Notes: generated by a model not told the origin, from the sequence alone. Counted from the first letter of the stretch, positions 35,581 through 44,727 are shown. The stretch: DNA of 64,000 nt from Devosia sp. FKR38 (GCF_005222805.1 NZ_STGC01000005.1:656446-720445), one strand, 5' to 3'. A program made the numbers and translations.

Positions 35581-36605
35581 GCCATCACCCCATGGGCGGC
35601 GTGCGGACTGACCAGCGGCTGCACATCCTGCCAGCGCCAGCAGGCGGTGCGATGGTCCTTGCCCACGGTCTCGAGCGGCGGCACTTCGGTGCGGCACTTG
35701 TCCACGGCCAGCGGGCAGCGCGGATGGAAGCGGCAGCCCTTGGGCGGATCGGCCAGATTGGGCGGCCGCCCCTCCAGCGCCGGGCGCTGGGTGGTGTCGC
35801 CAATGCGCGGCAGGCTGGCCACCAGATGAGCTGTGTAGGGGTGCTTGGGCGCAAAGAACATCTCGCGCGTCGGGCCTTCTTCCACCAGCCGGCCGGCATA
35901 GATGATGCCGACGCGGTCAGCCATATTGGCGTGTACGCTCATGTCGTGGGTGACGAAGATCACCGAGCTGCCCATGTCCTGCTGGATTTCGCGGATCAGC
36001 CCCAGCACTTCCTTTTGCACCACCACGTCGAGCGCCGTGGTGGGTTCGTCGGCAATGACGAATTCGGGGTGGCATACGGTGGCCAGTCCAATGGTCACAC
36101 GCTGCCGCATGCCGCCACTGAGCTCATGCGGATAGGCGCGCAACACATCGGCCGGCAGCTTGAGCCGCTCGAGATGGTTCAGGATGCGCGCCCGATAGGC
36201 CTCGCCGGTCAGCCCCAGCGGCCGCATGGCGAAGTCCTCAAAAGTCTTGCCGATCCGGCGCAGCGGATTGAGCACGCTCATTGAGCCTTGCATGATGTAG
36301 CTCAGCCGGCGCCAGCGCACGGCCTCGATTTCCGCCGGACTGGCCGTGGCCACATCGATGGGACCGGACTTGAAGTCATACTTCACCGAGCCCGCCACAA
36401 TGCGCAGTGGCGGTCGGATGGCGGCCGCGAGCACCTTGATAAAGCTGGTCTTGCCCGACGAGCTTTCGCCGGCGATGCCATAGACCTCGTTCTTGCGGAT
36501 GGTCATTGTGATGTCATCGACGGCCCGCACTTCGCGGGTCACGCCGAAATAATTCATCTGGTAGTAGGCCTTCAGGCCGTCGACCTTGAGAAGATCCTGG
36601 GTCAT
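35577..36605 (-). CDS. Oligosaccharide/peptide ABC transporter ATPase (OppD family)
   Basis: 342 residues. Walker A GESSSGKTSF (an uncommon Ser-Ser variant but with the essential GK-T), signature [14 protein letters not shown], Walker [14 protein letters not shown]-loop FVTHDMS. The C-terminal oligopeptide motif is CRFHPRCPLAVDKC. It works with the OppF-type ATPase that overlaps its stop. A 100-bp gap separates it from the permease pair. Confidence 0.91.
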   Translation of the reverse strand: MTQDLLKVDGLKAYYQMNYFGVTREVRAVDDITMTIRKNEVYGIAGESSSGKTSFIKVLAAAIRPPLRIVAGSVKYDFKSGPIDVATASPAEIEAVRWRRLSYIMQGSMSVLNPLRRIGKTFEDFAMRPLGLTGEAYRARILNHLERLKLPADVLRAYPHELSGGMRQRVTIGLATVCHPEFVIADEPTTALDVVVQKEVLGLIREIQQDMGSSVIFVTHDMSVHANMADRVGIIYAGRLVEEGPTREMFFAPKHPYTAHLVASLPRIGDTTQRPALEGRPPNLADPPKGCRFHPRCPLAVDKCRTEVPPLETVGKDHRTACWRWQDVQPLVSPHAAHGVMA

Positions 36606-36705
36606 GCGCAGAACGCTCCGGATACGCGAAGATCAGTCATTCGACAGCTTTCCCCGTGCAGGGCAGTACTGAATGACGCGAGGGGCGGCTTGGCTGATTG
36701 GTCCC

Positions 36706-37563
36706 TCATGCGCCCATCCTCCGCAGGCGGCTGCGCGGGTCGATGTATTCATTCATGCTGACGGCCAGCAAGAACAGGCCCAGGAAGGTCATCACGATCA
36801 GGATGACTGGAATGACGATCCACCACCACACGCCCACCACCATGGCCGAGTGGCTATTGGCCCAGTACAGCACCGTGCCGATGGTGGGATTGTTGATATT
36901 GGTGAAGCCCAGTACCGCCAGCGTGACCTCCAGGCCAATCGACCAAAGCATGTTGTTCATGAAGGTGGAGAACACGATCGGCATGACATAGGGCAGGTGC
37001 TCTTCGAGCAGGATCTTGCGGGTGCCCATGCCGGCAAACACGGCATGGCGGGTGAACTCGCGATGCTTGAGCCCCAGCGCCACCGAGCGGATGAGGCGGG
37101 CATCGAATGGCCAGCCAAAGCAAGCCATGATCAGCGCCAGCGTGAAGCTGTTCATGTCATTGCGCAGCACGAAGTAGAACAGCACCAGCACCGGAAAGAT
37201 CGGCACGGCCACAAAGATATCGTTCACAAACATCAGGGCGCGGTCCACCCAGCCGCCGACGTAGCCGCTGAGCAGGCCCACCGTCAGGGAGATCACGCGC
37301 GAGATCACGGCCACGATAATGCCAAAGCTCAGCGAATTGCGCAGGGCGGTGCTGAGCTGCCAGAACATGTCCTGGCCGCGTGAATTGGTGCCAAACCAAT
37401 ATTGCGCCGAAGGCGGCTGGTCGGGGATGGTGATGTAGATCAGCGACGGATCGACCGGCGAGAAAAAGCTCAGCAGGGCGAACACCACGATAATGCTCAC
37501 CAGTACCAGCCCGATGGCAAACTCGATGTTGTAGCGAATGAGGTCACGAAAAACGGCAAACAT
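36706..37563 (-). CDS. Oligosaccharide/peptide ABC transporter permease (OppC family)
   Basis: 285 residues. It starts MFAVFRDLIRYNIEFAIGLV, unlike the peptide-type OppC proteins elsewhere in the window, and lacks the usual GTDELGRD motif, reading instead GTNSRGQDMFWQLSTALRNS. The EAA loop is HREFTRHAVFAGMGTRKILL followed by LPYVMPI. Five to six helices. The divergent sequence fits a carbohydrate-type branch of the Opp permeases. Six bp separate it from the OppB-type gene. Confidence 0.9.
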   Translation of the reverse strand: MFAVFRDLIRYNIEFAIGLVLVSIIVVFALLSFFSPVDPSLIYITIPDQPPSAQYWFGTNSRGQDMFWQLSTALRNSLSFGIIVAVISRVISLTVGLLSGYVGGWVDRALMFVNDIFVAVPIFPVLVLFYFVLRNDMNSFTLALIMACFGWPFDARLIRSVALGLKHREFTRHAVFAGMGTRKILLEEHLPYVMPIVFSTFMNNMLWSIGLEVTLAVLGFTNINNPTIGTVLYWANSHSAMVVGVWWWIVIPVILIVMTFLGLFLLAVSMNEYIDPRSRLRRMGA

Positions 37564-37569
37564 GGCTGG

Positions 37570-38574
37570 TTACTCCGCCCGCACACGGGGATCGAGCAGG
37601 GGATGGAGCAGGTCCACGATGAAGATAGCCAGGGCCACCGCGGTCACCGACACGGTCGAAACCGCCAGCACCAGGGTTGAGTCACCGGCATTGACCGCAT
37701 CGATCAGCAGCGAGCCCAGGCCCGGATAGTTGAACACCTGTTCGGTAATCACGGTGCCCGAGAACACGCCGCCCAGTGCCATGGCCAATGCCGTCAGCTG
37801 TGGCACCAGGGCGTTGCGGATCACATAGCCATTCACGATCGTGGAGTGTTCCACGCCCGCCAGTTCGGCATAGGTGACATAGTCCTCGGTCACCACATTG
37901 GAGACCAGCGCCCGCATGCCGAGGAACCAGCCGCCAAAGCCCACCAGAACCAGAGACGCCGCCGGCAGGATCGCATGCTGCAGGATCGAGCTGATGAACG
38001 GCCAGTTCCAGCCCGGAATGACATTCATGGCAAACCCGCCCGAAATGGGGAGCACGGGCCAGAGAAAGCCGAAGATGATCAGCAGAATGAAGGCGACGAT
38101 ATAGTATGGCACCGGCTGGATGCCGATCGCCACGATGCCGAAGGCCTTCAGAAGCCTGTTGTTCTGGTAATAGCCGGCAAGGCCGCCCAGGAAATTGCCC
38201 ACCACGAAAGTGATCAGCGTCGCCAGCGTCAGAAGGCCGACCGTCCAGGGCATCGCACGGCCAACCAGGACCATCGCCGGCGTCGGAAAGGCCAGCAGCG
38301 ACGGCCCCAGGTCGCCCCGGAACAGGCGCAGCCAGAAGTTGAAGTATTGGTTGAGGATGGGTTCGTCCACGCCATAGAGCTCGGTCAGAGCCGCCCGCAT
38401 GGCGATAATGGCCTCAGGCGCCGAGTTCGAGCGCGCCGTCATGCGCCCCAGCACCGCTTCCACGGGGCTGATGGGCGACAGATGTGTCACCAGGAATGTC
38501 GCCGACACGCCGAAAAAGATCACTGCCAGCAGTTGCAGCGTGCGTTTTCCCACAAACCAGAGATAGCTATTCAT
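37570..38574 (-). CDS. Oligosaccharide/peptide ABC transporter permease (OppB family)
   Basis: 334 residues with six helices. It starts MNSYLWFVGKRTLQLLAVIFFG. The EAA loop is TEDYVTYAELAGVEHSTIVN followed by IRNALVPQLT. The periplasmic loop after helix 1 is extended (SPVEAVLGRMTARSNSAPEA). It pairs with the OppC-type gene 6 bp downstream and is separated from its binding-protein gene by 214 bp containing two hairpins. Confidence 0.91.
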   Translation of the reverse strand: MNSYLWFVGKRTLQLLAVIFFGVSATFLVTHLSPISPVEAVLGRMTARSNSAPEAIIAMRAALTELYGVDEPILNQYFNFWLRLFRGDLGPSLLAFPTPAMVLVGRAMPWTVGLLTLATLITFVVGNFLGGLAGYYQNNRLLKAFGIVAIGIQPVPYYIVAFILLIIFGFLWPVLPISGGFAMNVIPGWNWPFISSILQHAILPAASLVLVGFGGWFLGMRALVSNVVTEDYVTYAELAGVEHSTIVNGYVIRNALVPQLTALAMALGGVFSGTVITEQVFNYPGLGSLLIDAVNAGDSTLVLAVSTVSVTAVALAIFIVDLLHPLLDPRVRAE

Positions 38575-38698
38575 TCGGTCTCCTCAGCGGCCCGCCAACC
38601 CGGATATTCGGCATGGTTGTGGACCTGCAGTGCTGCCTGCCGCCTGGTCACCCCGGGGGCGATCAGATGGCATCACCCCCGGACATCGAGGGCGAGCC

Positions 38699-38769
38699 GG
38701 TGGGGGCATGTCCCCACCATCACAATTGCTTGGCCAGTGTGTCACGAAGTGGCCCGGCCCGTAGGCCGG
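38699..38769 (-). terminator. Stem-loops between binding-protein and permease genes
   Basis: GGTGGGG (38699-38705) pairs with CCCCACC (38712-38718), and CCGGCC (38754-38759) pairs with GGCCGG (38764-38769). Both lie in the 214-bp gap after the binding-protein stop (38789) and before the OppB gene. No U-tract is seen; they may stabilise the upstream mRNA so that binding protein exceeds permease. Confidence 0.45.
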
Positions 38770-38788
38770 ACCACCCGGGAGGGACCGG

Positions 38789-40705
38789 TTACGAAACCGG
38801 CGTAATCTGGGTGAAGATATACTTCGCATTCGCCCAGTTGGTAACGGGGTTCGCATAGGGCTTGTCCGCATTCGGCCAGCCGGTCCAGTACCGGTTCGAC
38901 TGAATGGAGAACACATTGTACGACATGATCGGGATGTTGGGCATTTCGTCCAGATGCAGCTTCACGAACTCATGGCCATATTCCAGGCTCTTGGGGTCGT
39001 TGAAGTCCACGGCACGCACCTTCTCGATGATCGCGTCCAGGCGTTCATCTTTCCAGCGCATCCAGTTGCGACCCGGCTGGATGGCCCCGACGTCGGCCAC
39101 AAACTCGGAGTGGTAGCTGTCCAGGAAGAAGCTGATGTCGGGATGACCGCCCCAGGTCTCCACGGCCCAGGCGATATTGCACTCATAATTGCCAGCGCCC
39201 TGGCGATCCCAGCTGTCGGTGGCGATTTCTGCCGTCGCCTGCACACCGGCCTGCGCCCACAACTGGGCAACAATCACGCCAAGCCGGCCGATCACACCTT
39301 CCTGGGGCACCATCACCGAGAAGGCGAAGGGCTGCCCGTCGGGCATCATCCACTGGTTGCCGTTCTTGGTGAAGCCGGCCGCCGTCAGCAGCTCGCCAGC
39401 CGCTTCCAGATCCTGCTTCCACCAGCCGTAGCCGAAGGAGTTGCGGATTGCGGTCTCGTCGGTCGGCACCTGATCGCCGAACTGCGGCCGCACCATTTCG
39501 GCAATCTGCAGGCCGATCGTGGGATCGTATGGCTTGACCTTGCGGGTGCCGGTGTCGATCTCGTAATTTATCAGATAGTCCTGCAGCGGCGCATGGTAGT
39601 CGCGCGGATGCGTGCCGGTCGGCGGGATCGAGATCGCCGACAGCGTTGCCGCGCCGCGATAGCTGGCCATGCTCATGGCCTTGGCGTCGAGCATCAGCGC
39701 CAGGGCCCAGCGGACCCGCTTGTCCTGGAACTTGGGGTTCTGATGATTGAAGATCATCATCGGCAGGGTCGGATCGGGGTGCGCATAGGGGAAGCCGGGG
39801 AACCAGCCCTGGACCTGCGGATCGTCCTTGGTGATCGAGAACGTGCCTTCCGGCGACAGATCGTGGATCATGTCCAGATTGCCGTTGCGCATCTCGATCA
39901 GGCGATTGTCGGTCGAGATATTGTTCCGGTAGATCACATACTTTGGCTTGGGTTCGCCAACCAGACCCATGGTGGTCTTGTCCCAGTCGGCGCGCTTTTC
40001 CCACACATACCAGGTGCCGTTCGGATCGGACGAGTGCAGCGTGTAGGGCCCCAAGCTGAGCGGGGGATTGTAGTCGAACGACAGGATGTCCTCGACCTTT
40101 TCGAACACATGCTTGGGCATGATCCAGGCGCCGTTCCAGCGCACGCAGAACGTGCCGTGGAAGCGCGAATTGGGCGCCTGCAGCTTGAAGTGGACGGTGT
40201 ATTTGTCCGGGGCGGTGACTTCGGCAACCTGGGTCGAGAAGGCGCCGCTCCAGGTCAGGCCGGGCGTCTCCATCTGCTTTTGCACGGTGTAGACCACGTC
40301 ATCGGCGGTGAACTCGACGCCGTCGCTCCACAGGATGCCCTGGCGCAGCTTGACGGTCATTTCGGTGAAGTCGGCATTGTACTCCCACGGGCCTTCGGCC
40401 AGCGAGTAGTAGATAGCGTTTTCGCTCTTTTCGGGGATGCCGGCATCGGGGTCGATGAACCAGAGCGTATCCATGGTCAGCTGGTGCAGGCCATTGGACC
40501 AGCCGCCGCCACCGTTCACCCAGATGTTGAACCAGCTCGGATTGCGGATAACGCCTTCCGGATTGTGGACGATCACGGTCTCATTGCGCGGGAAATTATT
40601 CAGATCGGGGGCCGTGCCTTCGGCCTCCTGGGCAAAGGCCAGGCCCTTTGCGGAAATCAGAAGCGCACCAGCAGCGGTGCCCAGCATAAAGCTGCGTCTA
40701 TCCAT
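38789..40705 (-). CDS. ABC transporter substrate-binding protein (family 5, large, probably oligosaccharide)
   Basis: 638 residues, about 100 longer than the peptide-binding homologues in this window. The N-terminus MDRRSFMLGTAAGALLISAKG has RRSFM and could be a Tat-type signal. The body has VIRNPSWFNIWVNGGGGWS, VKLRQGILWSDGVEFTADDV and AMSMASYRGAATLSA. ATG 40705 has a GGGAGGA site. Large family 5 binding proteins beside glycosidases often bind xyloglucan, cello- or other oligosaccharides, and GH29, GH43-like and GH51 genes flank this operon. Its promoter carries a palindrome overlapping the -10 region. Confidence 0.9.
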   Translation of the reverse strand: MDRRSFMLGTAAGALLISAKGLAFAQEAEGTAPDLNNFPRNETVIVHNPEGVIRNPSWFNIWVNGGGGWSNGLHQLTMDTLWFIDPDAGIPEKSENAIYYSLAEGPWEYNADFTEMTVKLRQGILWSDGVEFTADDVVYTVQKQMETPGLTWSGAFSTQVAEVTAPDKYTVHFKLQAPNSRFHGTFCVRWNGAWIMPKHVFEKVEDILSFDYNPPLSLGPYTLHSSDPNGTWYVWEKRADWDKTTMGLVGEPKPKYVIYRNNISTDNRLIEMRNGNLDMIHDLSPEGTFSITKDDPQVQGWFPGFPYAHPDPTLPMMIFNHQNPKFQDKRVRWALALMLDAKAMSMASYRGAATLSAISIPPTGTHPRDYHAPLQDYLINYEIDTGTRKVKPYDPTIGLQIAEMVRPQFGDQVPTDETAIRNSFGYGWWKQDLEAAGELLTAAGFTKNGNQWMMPDGQPFAFSVMVPQEGVIGRLGVIVAQLWAQAGVQATAEIATDSWDRQGAGNYECNIAWAVETWGGHPDISFFLDSYHSEFVADVGAIQPGRNWMRWKDERLDAIIEKVRAVDFNDPKSLEYGHEFVKLHLDEMPNIPIMSYNVFSIQSNRYWTGWPNADKPYANPVTNWANAKYIFTQITPVS

Positions 40706-40766
40706 CAATTCCTCCCTTTGGGGCGCTTTGCGCACCCCCGTTGTAGAGGCGCCCTCCAGCGCCTTC

Positions 40767-40802
40767 TTAAGTCATACTTAACTGAGCCGAATGGGCTGTC
40801 AA
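40767..40802 (-). promoter_or_regulatory. Promoter with operator overlapping the -10 region of the oligosaccharide transporter
   Basis: On the minus strand TTGACA (40797-40802) is a consensus -35. About 17 bp further lies a perfect palindrome TTAAGTATGACTTAA (40767-40781) that covers the expected -10. This is a classic repressor-site position. A motif TCTACAACGGGG follows at 40736-40747 and also occurs upstream of the GH51 gene (42524-42535), hinting at co-regulation. Confidence 0.6.
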
Positions 40803-40968
40803 CGCACTTTCTGATGTAAATCTGATATGATGATATAGATGTGAAAAAGGCACATCGTTGCCGATGTGCCTCGTGTTGGAATGGCCCGATGGGTCGGCCG
40901 ACAGGGTGCCGGCCGAACGCGCCAAACGGTCTTTTTCGTCGAAAGGGGAGGGGCTCGCCCTCCCGCAA

Positions 40969-42480
40969 TCAGACCTTCACCCGCACCATCTGGTACGAAT
41001 AGGGCGGCAAGGAGACGGTCAGATTGCCATTGGCAGCCTTGGCGCCGTCACCCTTGCGGGGCTTGACCTCATCCTGCTTGCCGGCCGTGTTGACGGCCTT
41101 CAGGTTCGGATGCGTCATCACCTGGTGATCCACCACCGTGCCGGCGGCAAAGCCCTGTAGGCTCACGTCGACATCAATGGAGTCGGTGGTGTGGCGATTG
41201 ACCAGGAAGAAGGTCAGCGTGCCCTCGTCTTCATTGTGCACGCCCGAAATATCGACAAACGGCGTCTCTGCGGCATGGGTGGTGCTGTAGCTGGGCGAAT
41301 TGACGATCAGATTGAGCGCCGTGCCGCGACCGAACACCGAAGCGAAGTAATAGGGGTAGTAGATGGTCTGCGCCCAGGCCGGGCCGCCCTTTTCGGTCAT
41401 GATCGGGGCGATCACGTTCACCAGCTGGGCGATACAGGCAATCTTGACCACATCGGAGCGGCGAATGAAGGTGTTCAGGATCAAGCCCACCATCAGCACA
41501 TCTTCGAAATTGTAGATGTCTTCGAGCAGGCCCGGCGCATGCGGCCAGCCGCCATTGCCCTCCAGGATCGCGCGATCCTGCTTGTTGGAATGGTACCAGA
41601 CGTTCCATTCGTCGAAGGAGATATAGATGTCCTTCTTGCTCTTCTTCTTGGCCTTGACCTGCTTGATGGTCGACGCGACGGTCTCGATATAGCGGTCCAG
41701 CTTGTGGCTGAGCCCCAGGTAATCGGGCGTATTGTCGTCGCGGTTGGCGAAGTACATGTGGAGGCTGATGAAGTCCACATGGTTATAGGTGTGCTCGAGC
41801 ACGATGCGTTCCCAATCGGGGAAGCTGGGCATGTCCATATGCGAGGAACCGCAGACGATCAGCTCCAGCGAGCTGTCGAACATGCGCATGGCGCGGGCCG
41901 TGTTGGCGGCCAGCTTGCCATATTCATCGGCATCCTTGTGGCCGACCTGCCAGGGGCCGTCCATCTCGTTGCCCAGGCACCACATCTTGACGTTCCACGG
42001 CTCCTTGCGGCCGTTCTTGATGCGCAAATCGCTCCAGTAGCTGCCGCCGGGGTGGTTGACATATTCGAGGAAATTGCGCGCCTCGTCGACGCCGCGGCTG
42101 CCCAGGTTGACGGCCAGCATCATCTCGGTGCCCACCGTGGCGCACCAGTCGGCGAACTCATGCACGCCCACCGCATTGCTCTCGGAGGTGTGCCAGGCCA
42201 GGTCCAGCCGCACCGGGCGCTGCTCGCGCGGGCCGATGCCGTCTTCCCAGTTATAGGCCGACACGAAATTGCCGCCGGGGTAGCGCACCACCGGGACATT
42301 GAGGTCCTTGACCAGCTTGGCCACGTCGCCGCGCATCCCGTCCTTGTCGGCCGTCGGATGGTCAGGCTCGTAAATGCCCTCATAGACGGCGCGGCCGAGG
42401 TGTTCCAGAAACGCCCCATAGACCCGGTCGTCGATCTTGCTGATCGTAAAATCCTTATGCGCGATTACGCTTGCCTTCAC
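40969..42480 (-). CDS. GH51 alpha-N-arabinofuranosidase
   Basis: 503 residues without a signal peptide, typical of intracellular GH51 enzymes. It has VYGAFLEHLGRAVYEGIYEP at the start, PVVRYPGGNFVSAYNWEDGIG, the acid/base Glu in WCLGNEMDGPW and the nucleophile Glu in SFDEWNVWYH, then a C-terminal beta-sandwich ending PPYSYQMVRVKV. It releases L-arabinose from arabinan or arabinoxylan oligosaccharides. It lies between the ArsR-type regulator and the transporter operon on the same strand and shares the upstream motif TCTACAACGGGG with that operon. Confidence 0.95.
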   Translation of the reverse strand: MKASVIAHKDFTISKIDDRVYGAFLEHLGRAVYEGIYEPDHPTADKDGMRGDVAKLVKDLNVPVVRYPGGNFVSAYNWEDGIGPREQRPVRLDLAWHTSESNAVGVHEFADWCATVGTEMMLAVNLGSRGVDEARNFLEYVNHPGGSYWSDLRIKNGRKEPWNVKMWCLGNEMDGPWQVGHKDADEYGKLAANTARAMRMFDSSLELIVCGSSHMDMPSFPDWERIVLEHTYNHVDFISLHMYFANRDDNTPDYLGLSHKLDRYIETVASTIKQVKAKKKSKKDIYISFDEWNVWYHSNKQDRAILEGNGGWPHAPGLLEDIYNFEDVLMVGLILNTFIRRSDVVKIACIAQLVNVIAPIMTEKGGPAWAQTIYYPYYFASVFGRGTALNLIVNSPSYSTTHAAETPFVDISGVHNEDEGTLTFFLVNRHTTDSIDVDVSLQGFAAGTVVDHQVMTHPNLKAVNTAGKQDEVKPRKGDGAKAANGNLTVSLPPYSYQMVRVKV

Positions 42481-42582
42481 GGCCGCCTCCCACTGATCCC
42501 GTTTTTATGATTTGTATCACGTACCCCGTTGTAGACGAGGCCGGGAAGGGCACGCAAGTGGGGGCGGGCAGGTTTTTTGCGT

Positions 42583-43512
42583 TTAGCGCTCGGTCTGCAG
42601 CCGCATGATGATCTCCTGGTCATAATTGCCGAAGCCGCGACCGAAGATATTGATGCCGCCCGGATGCTTGGCATTGGGCTTGACCGCAATGCGCAGGCGG
42701 ATCGAGTGATGGGTGGCCAGATCGAGGTCCACCAGCGACACCGGGGAGATCTTGACGCCATCGACATAGGTGCCGTCGGTGGTGACACGCCAGCTCTTGA
42801 GCTTGCCATATTGGCTGCCCTTGAGCTTCCACCAGTCCGGCGTATAGACGCCGCGCTTGTCGCCGAAATCGCCCGGGCTCATCCAGGTGCCGATTTCAGT
42901 GCCATTGACCGACAAGGTAATATCGCTCGGCCAGTCGGCCGAAGTGCCGGGCACTTCCGAGCTCAGCTCCATGGAAAACTCCATGGCCTCGATCACCGTC
43001 TGGCTCAGCTTGGCATTGTTGGGAAACTGATATTCCAGATAGCCGCGCGTGAACCAGATCAGCCCGGCCTTCATCCGGTCGGGGTCGAGGAAGGTATCGG
43101 GCACATCGAGCAGGCCGATAATGCCCTCGGTCGAGCACAGCCCGCAGGGCGCCGACACCTCGCAACTGGTATAGAGCCCAAGCGGCATCGCCACCTCAAT
43201 GGTGTTGCTGGCCAGCGGCTTGATGTCTTCCTTGAACATCACCATGACTTCGTCGAACATCGAGTGGCAGATCTTCTGATTGCCCTTGCGGGCCTTCTGC
43301 GTCTCGGTGCGGATCAGCCCGGCGCTCTCCAGAATCTGGATATTGGTCGAGACGGTCGATTGGGGCAGGCCCAGCTTGTCGGCAATGTCATTGCCATTCA
43401 TGGCGCCTTCGACATGCAGCAGCTTGAGAATCTTGACCCGGATCGGCGAGGCCAGCCCCTTGAGCACCTCCATGTCCTCTTCGGGGTCCACGACCAGAAA
43501 ATTTCGGCTCAT
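42583..43512 (-). CDS. ArsR-type regulator with large C-terminal sensory domain
   Basis: 309 residues. The N-terminal ArsR-like winged helix (about 12-90: DMEVLKGLASPIRVKILKLL, ADKLGLPQSTVSTNIQILE) is joined to ~210 residues of different character. This part has a Cys-rich stretch (LYTSCEVSAPCGLCS) and a beta-rich C-terminus (GDKRGVYTPDWWKLKGSQYG, ATHHSIRLRIAVKPNAK, GINIFGRGFGNYDQ) that looks like a carbohydrate- or metal-binding sandwich. ATG 43512 is preferred over TTG 43545. It is adjacent to GH51 and is the natural candidate controller of the glycan locus. Confidence 0.85.
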   Translation of the reverse strand: MSRNFLVVDPEEDMEVLKGLASPIRVKILKLLHVEGAMNGNDIADKLGLPQSTVSTNIQILESAGLIRTETQKARKGNQKICHSMFDEVMVMFKEDIKPLASNTIEVAMPLGLYTSCEVSAPCGLCSTEGIIGLLDVPDTFLDPDRMKAGLIWFTRGYLEYQFPNNAKLSQTVIEAMEFSMELSSEVPGTSADWPSDITLSVNGTEIGTWMSPGDFGDKRGVYTPDWWKLKGSQYGKLKSWRVTTDGTYVDGVKISPVSLVDLDLATHHSIRLRIAVKPNAKHPGGINIFGRGFGNYDQEIIMRLQTER

Positions 43513-43553
43513 TTCGGCACTTTCAGGTCCGCTGCTGTGTGACAATCATATCT

Positions 43554-43568
43554 ATCAGCATTGCTGAT
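43554..43568. promoter_or_regulatory. Palindrome upstream of the ArsR-type regulator gene
   Basis: ATCAGC (43554-43559) and GCTGAT (43563-43568) flank ATT, within an AT-rich context 42-56 bp before the regulator ATG. Position and symmetry suit autoregulation. The 240-bp gap to the tRNA shows nothing else convincing. Confidence 0.45.
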
Positions 43569-43787
43569 GCAATCGATATCACCAACTACGCCGCCGCACC
43601 CCCCCCGCCACGGCATGGCCAACGCCCCTCGTCGCCCGCCCGGACCTGCCCAGAGCCACCTCTCCCCAACCGATTTTCCTCCACCGTGCAAAACCCTGTC
43701 GCACACGCTTGCAATCTGTTTGCGCATTGTCTATGCAGACCCCGCGTCACGGCAAACACCACCGACGCCAGCGGGCCTCGCCCCTGC

Positions 43788-43861
43788 TGGGGAATAGTTC
43801 AACGGTAGAACAGCGGACTCTGACTCCGTCAATCTTGGTTCGAATCCAGGTTCCCCAGCCA
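43788..43861 (+). tRNA. tRNA-Gln (anticodon CUG)
   Basis: Acceptor stem TGGGGAA (43788-43794) pairs with TTCCCCA (43851-43857); discriminator G and encoded CCA (43859-43861). The anticodon arm GCGGA-CTCTGAC-TCCGT gives anticodon CTG, reading CAG codons. The T-arm shows TTGGTTCGAATCCAGG. All arms fold normally. The DNA immediately 3' is compositionally different and gene-poor, so this tRNA may be an integration site. Confidence 0.96.
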
Positions 43862-44560
43862 AAAATCTCCTCAAAACATTGAAATTGCTGGTTTAATTCG
43901 TGGGTTGTGTGAAATCTTCACACAGACTCCCACACAAGGTCCCACACACGCCGACCCAAGAGAGGTCTGTATGGGTAACCGGCTGCCGTTCTGGCTTCGG
44001 CATGGTGCAACATCCTGCTGACGTCGTCCCCTGCTCGGTCCGTAGACAATGCGCCCGGAGTTCAGCCTCGGTGTCAAAGGCGAGCACCCGGTACAGCGCC
44101 TGTGCCTGGCTTGGTGACCCAAAGTGATCGTGCGTTTGCGGTATTGCGTATGGGTGGAATATGGCCTGATCGATAATCGCAGTCAGCCGCTCACGGTGGA
44201 CAGCGACAACCGCACCAAGTCAAACAGCACGGCGATTCTGTGATGATCCAGGGATCTCTAGGTCGATCGGCTTCAGGTCGCTCCCGGCATGTCGATGCAG
44301 AGCGGCGTCGTCGTGCGCGTCAACCGAAGGACTCGCGACGATCATCCCAAAAAATGCGGTTCTCGTCTGGGGCCGAAGTGTGGGAGCCCAGCCGTGCATG
44401 GCCGGGCGGGCATAGCCGCCCAAGACCGCAATCGGCATTGGCTATTCCACGCCCGACGCGTTCGCCGCGCCATTGGCGCTGCAGAACGCGTCCGCGCGGG
44501 GCCGGACGCAGACCCAACTAACCCCCTCAAGGCCGGCGAGAATTTGGGGCGCAGGTCATG
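43862..44560. other. Gene-poor degenerate region, possible integration scar next to tRNA-Gln
   Basis: No convincing gene. The first ~70 bp are AT-richer, with repeated GTGTG/CACAC motifs (about 43906-43951). On the minus strand a frame stays open from 44219 to 43893 but has no good start, and an in-frame stop at 44220 separates it from a further open stretch. On the plus strand (~44420-44560) a fragment reading IGYSTPDAFAAPLALQ resembles the C-terminus of IS3-family OrfB transposases. This fits a decayed mobile element or island end. The likeness is by eye and weak. Confidence 0.35.
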
Positions 44561-44686
44561 TTGCCGCCAACACGCGCTATCGCCCCATGCGGGCTTTGCT
44601 GGGTCAATGGTGGCTTGTCGATCGGCCGGGCTCGATGGCTTGCTCAGGTCCGCCCAGGTTTGCGTCTGGCCGGCATTCTGGCGCAG

Positions 44687-44727
44687 CCCTGTCCAGCTTG
44701 CGCAAGTCTTGTCCAGTCTGCGCAAGC
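44687..44727. repeat. Imperfect tandem repeat of ~20 bp
   Basis: Two adjacent copies of CTGTCCAG-N2-TGCGCAAG (first with the palindrome CTTGCGCAAG, second with TCTGCGCAAG). They lie in the non-coding stretch 44561-44888 before the chemoreceptor gene, in which no gene or clear promoter is otherwise seen. Possible regulator site or element remnant. Confidence 0.4.

Noticed and set aside
38954..40819. Plus-strand open frame of over 600 codons opposite the oligosaccharide-binding-protein gene
   Set aside because: The minus strand gives a clear family 5 binding protein with signal peptide and ribosome site; the plus translation has no domain.
43893..44219. Minus-strand frame beside tRNA-Gln as an integrase gene
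   Set aside because: No good start codon or ribosome site, no integrase catalytic motifs, and an upstream in-frame stop; kept only as part of a possible scar.
44687..44727. Short CRISPR-like repeat
   Set aside because: Only two imperfect adjacent units with no spacer and no cas genes in the window.
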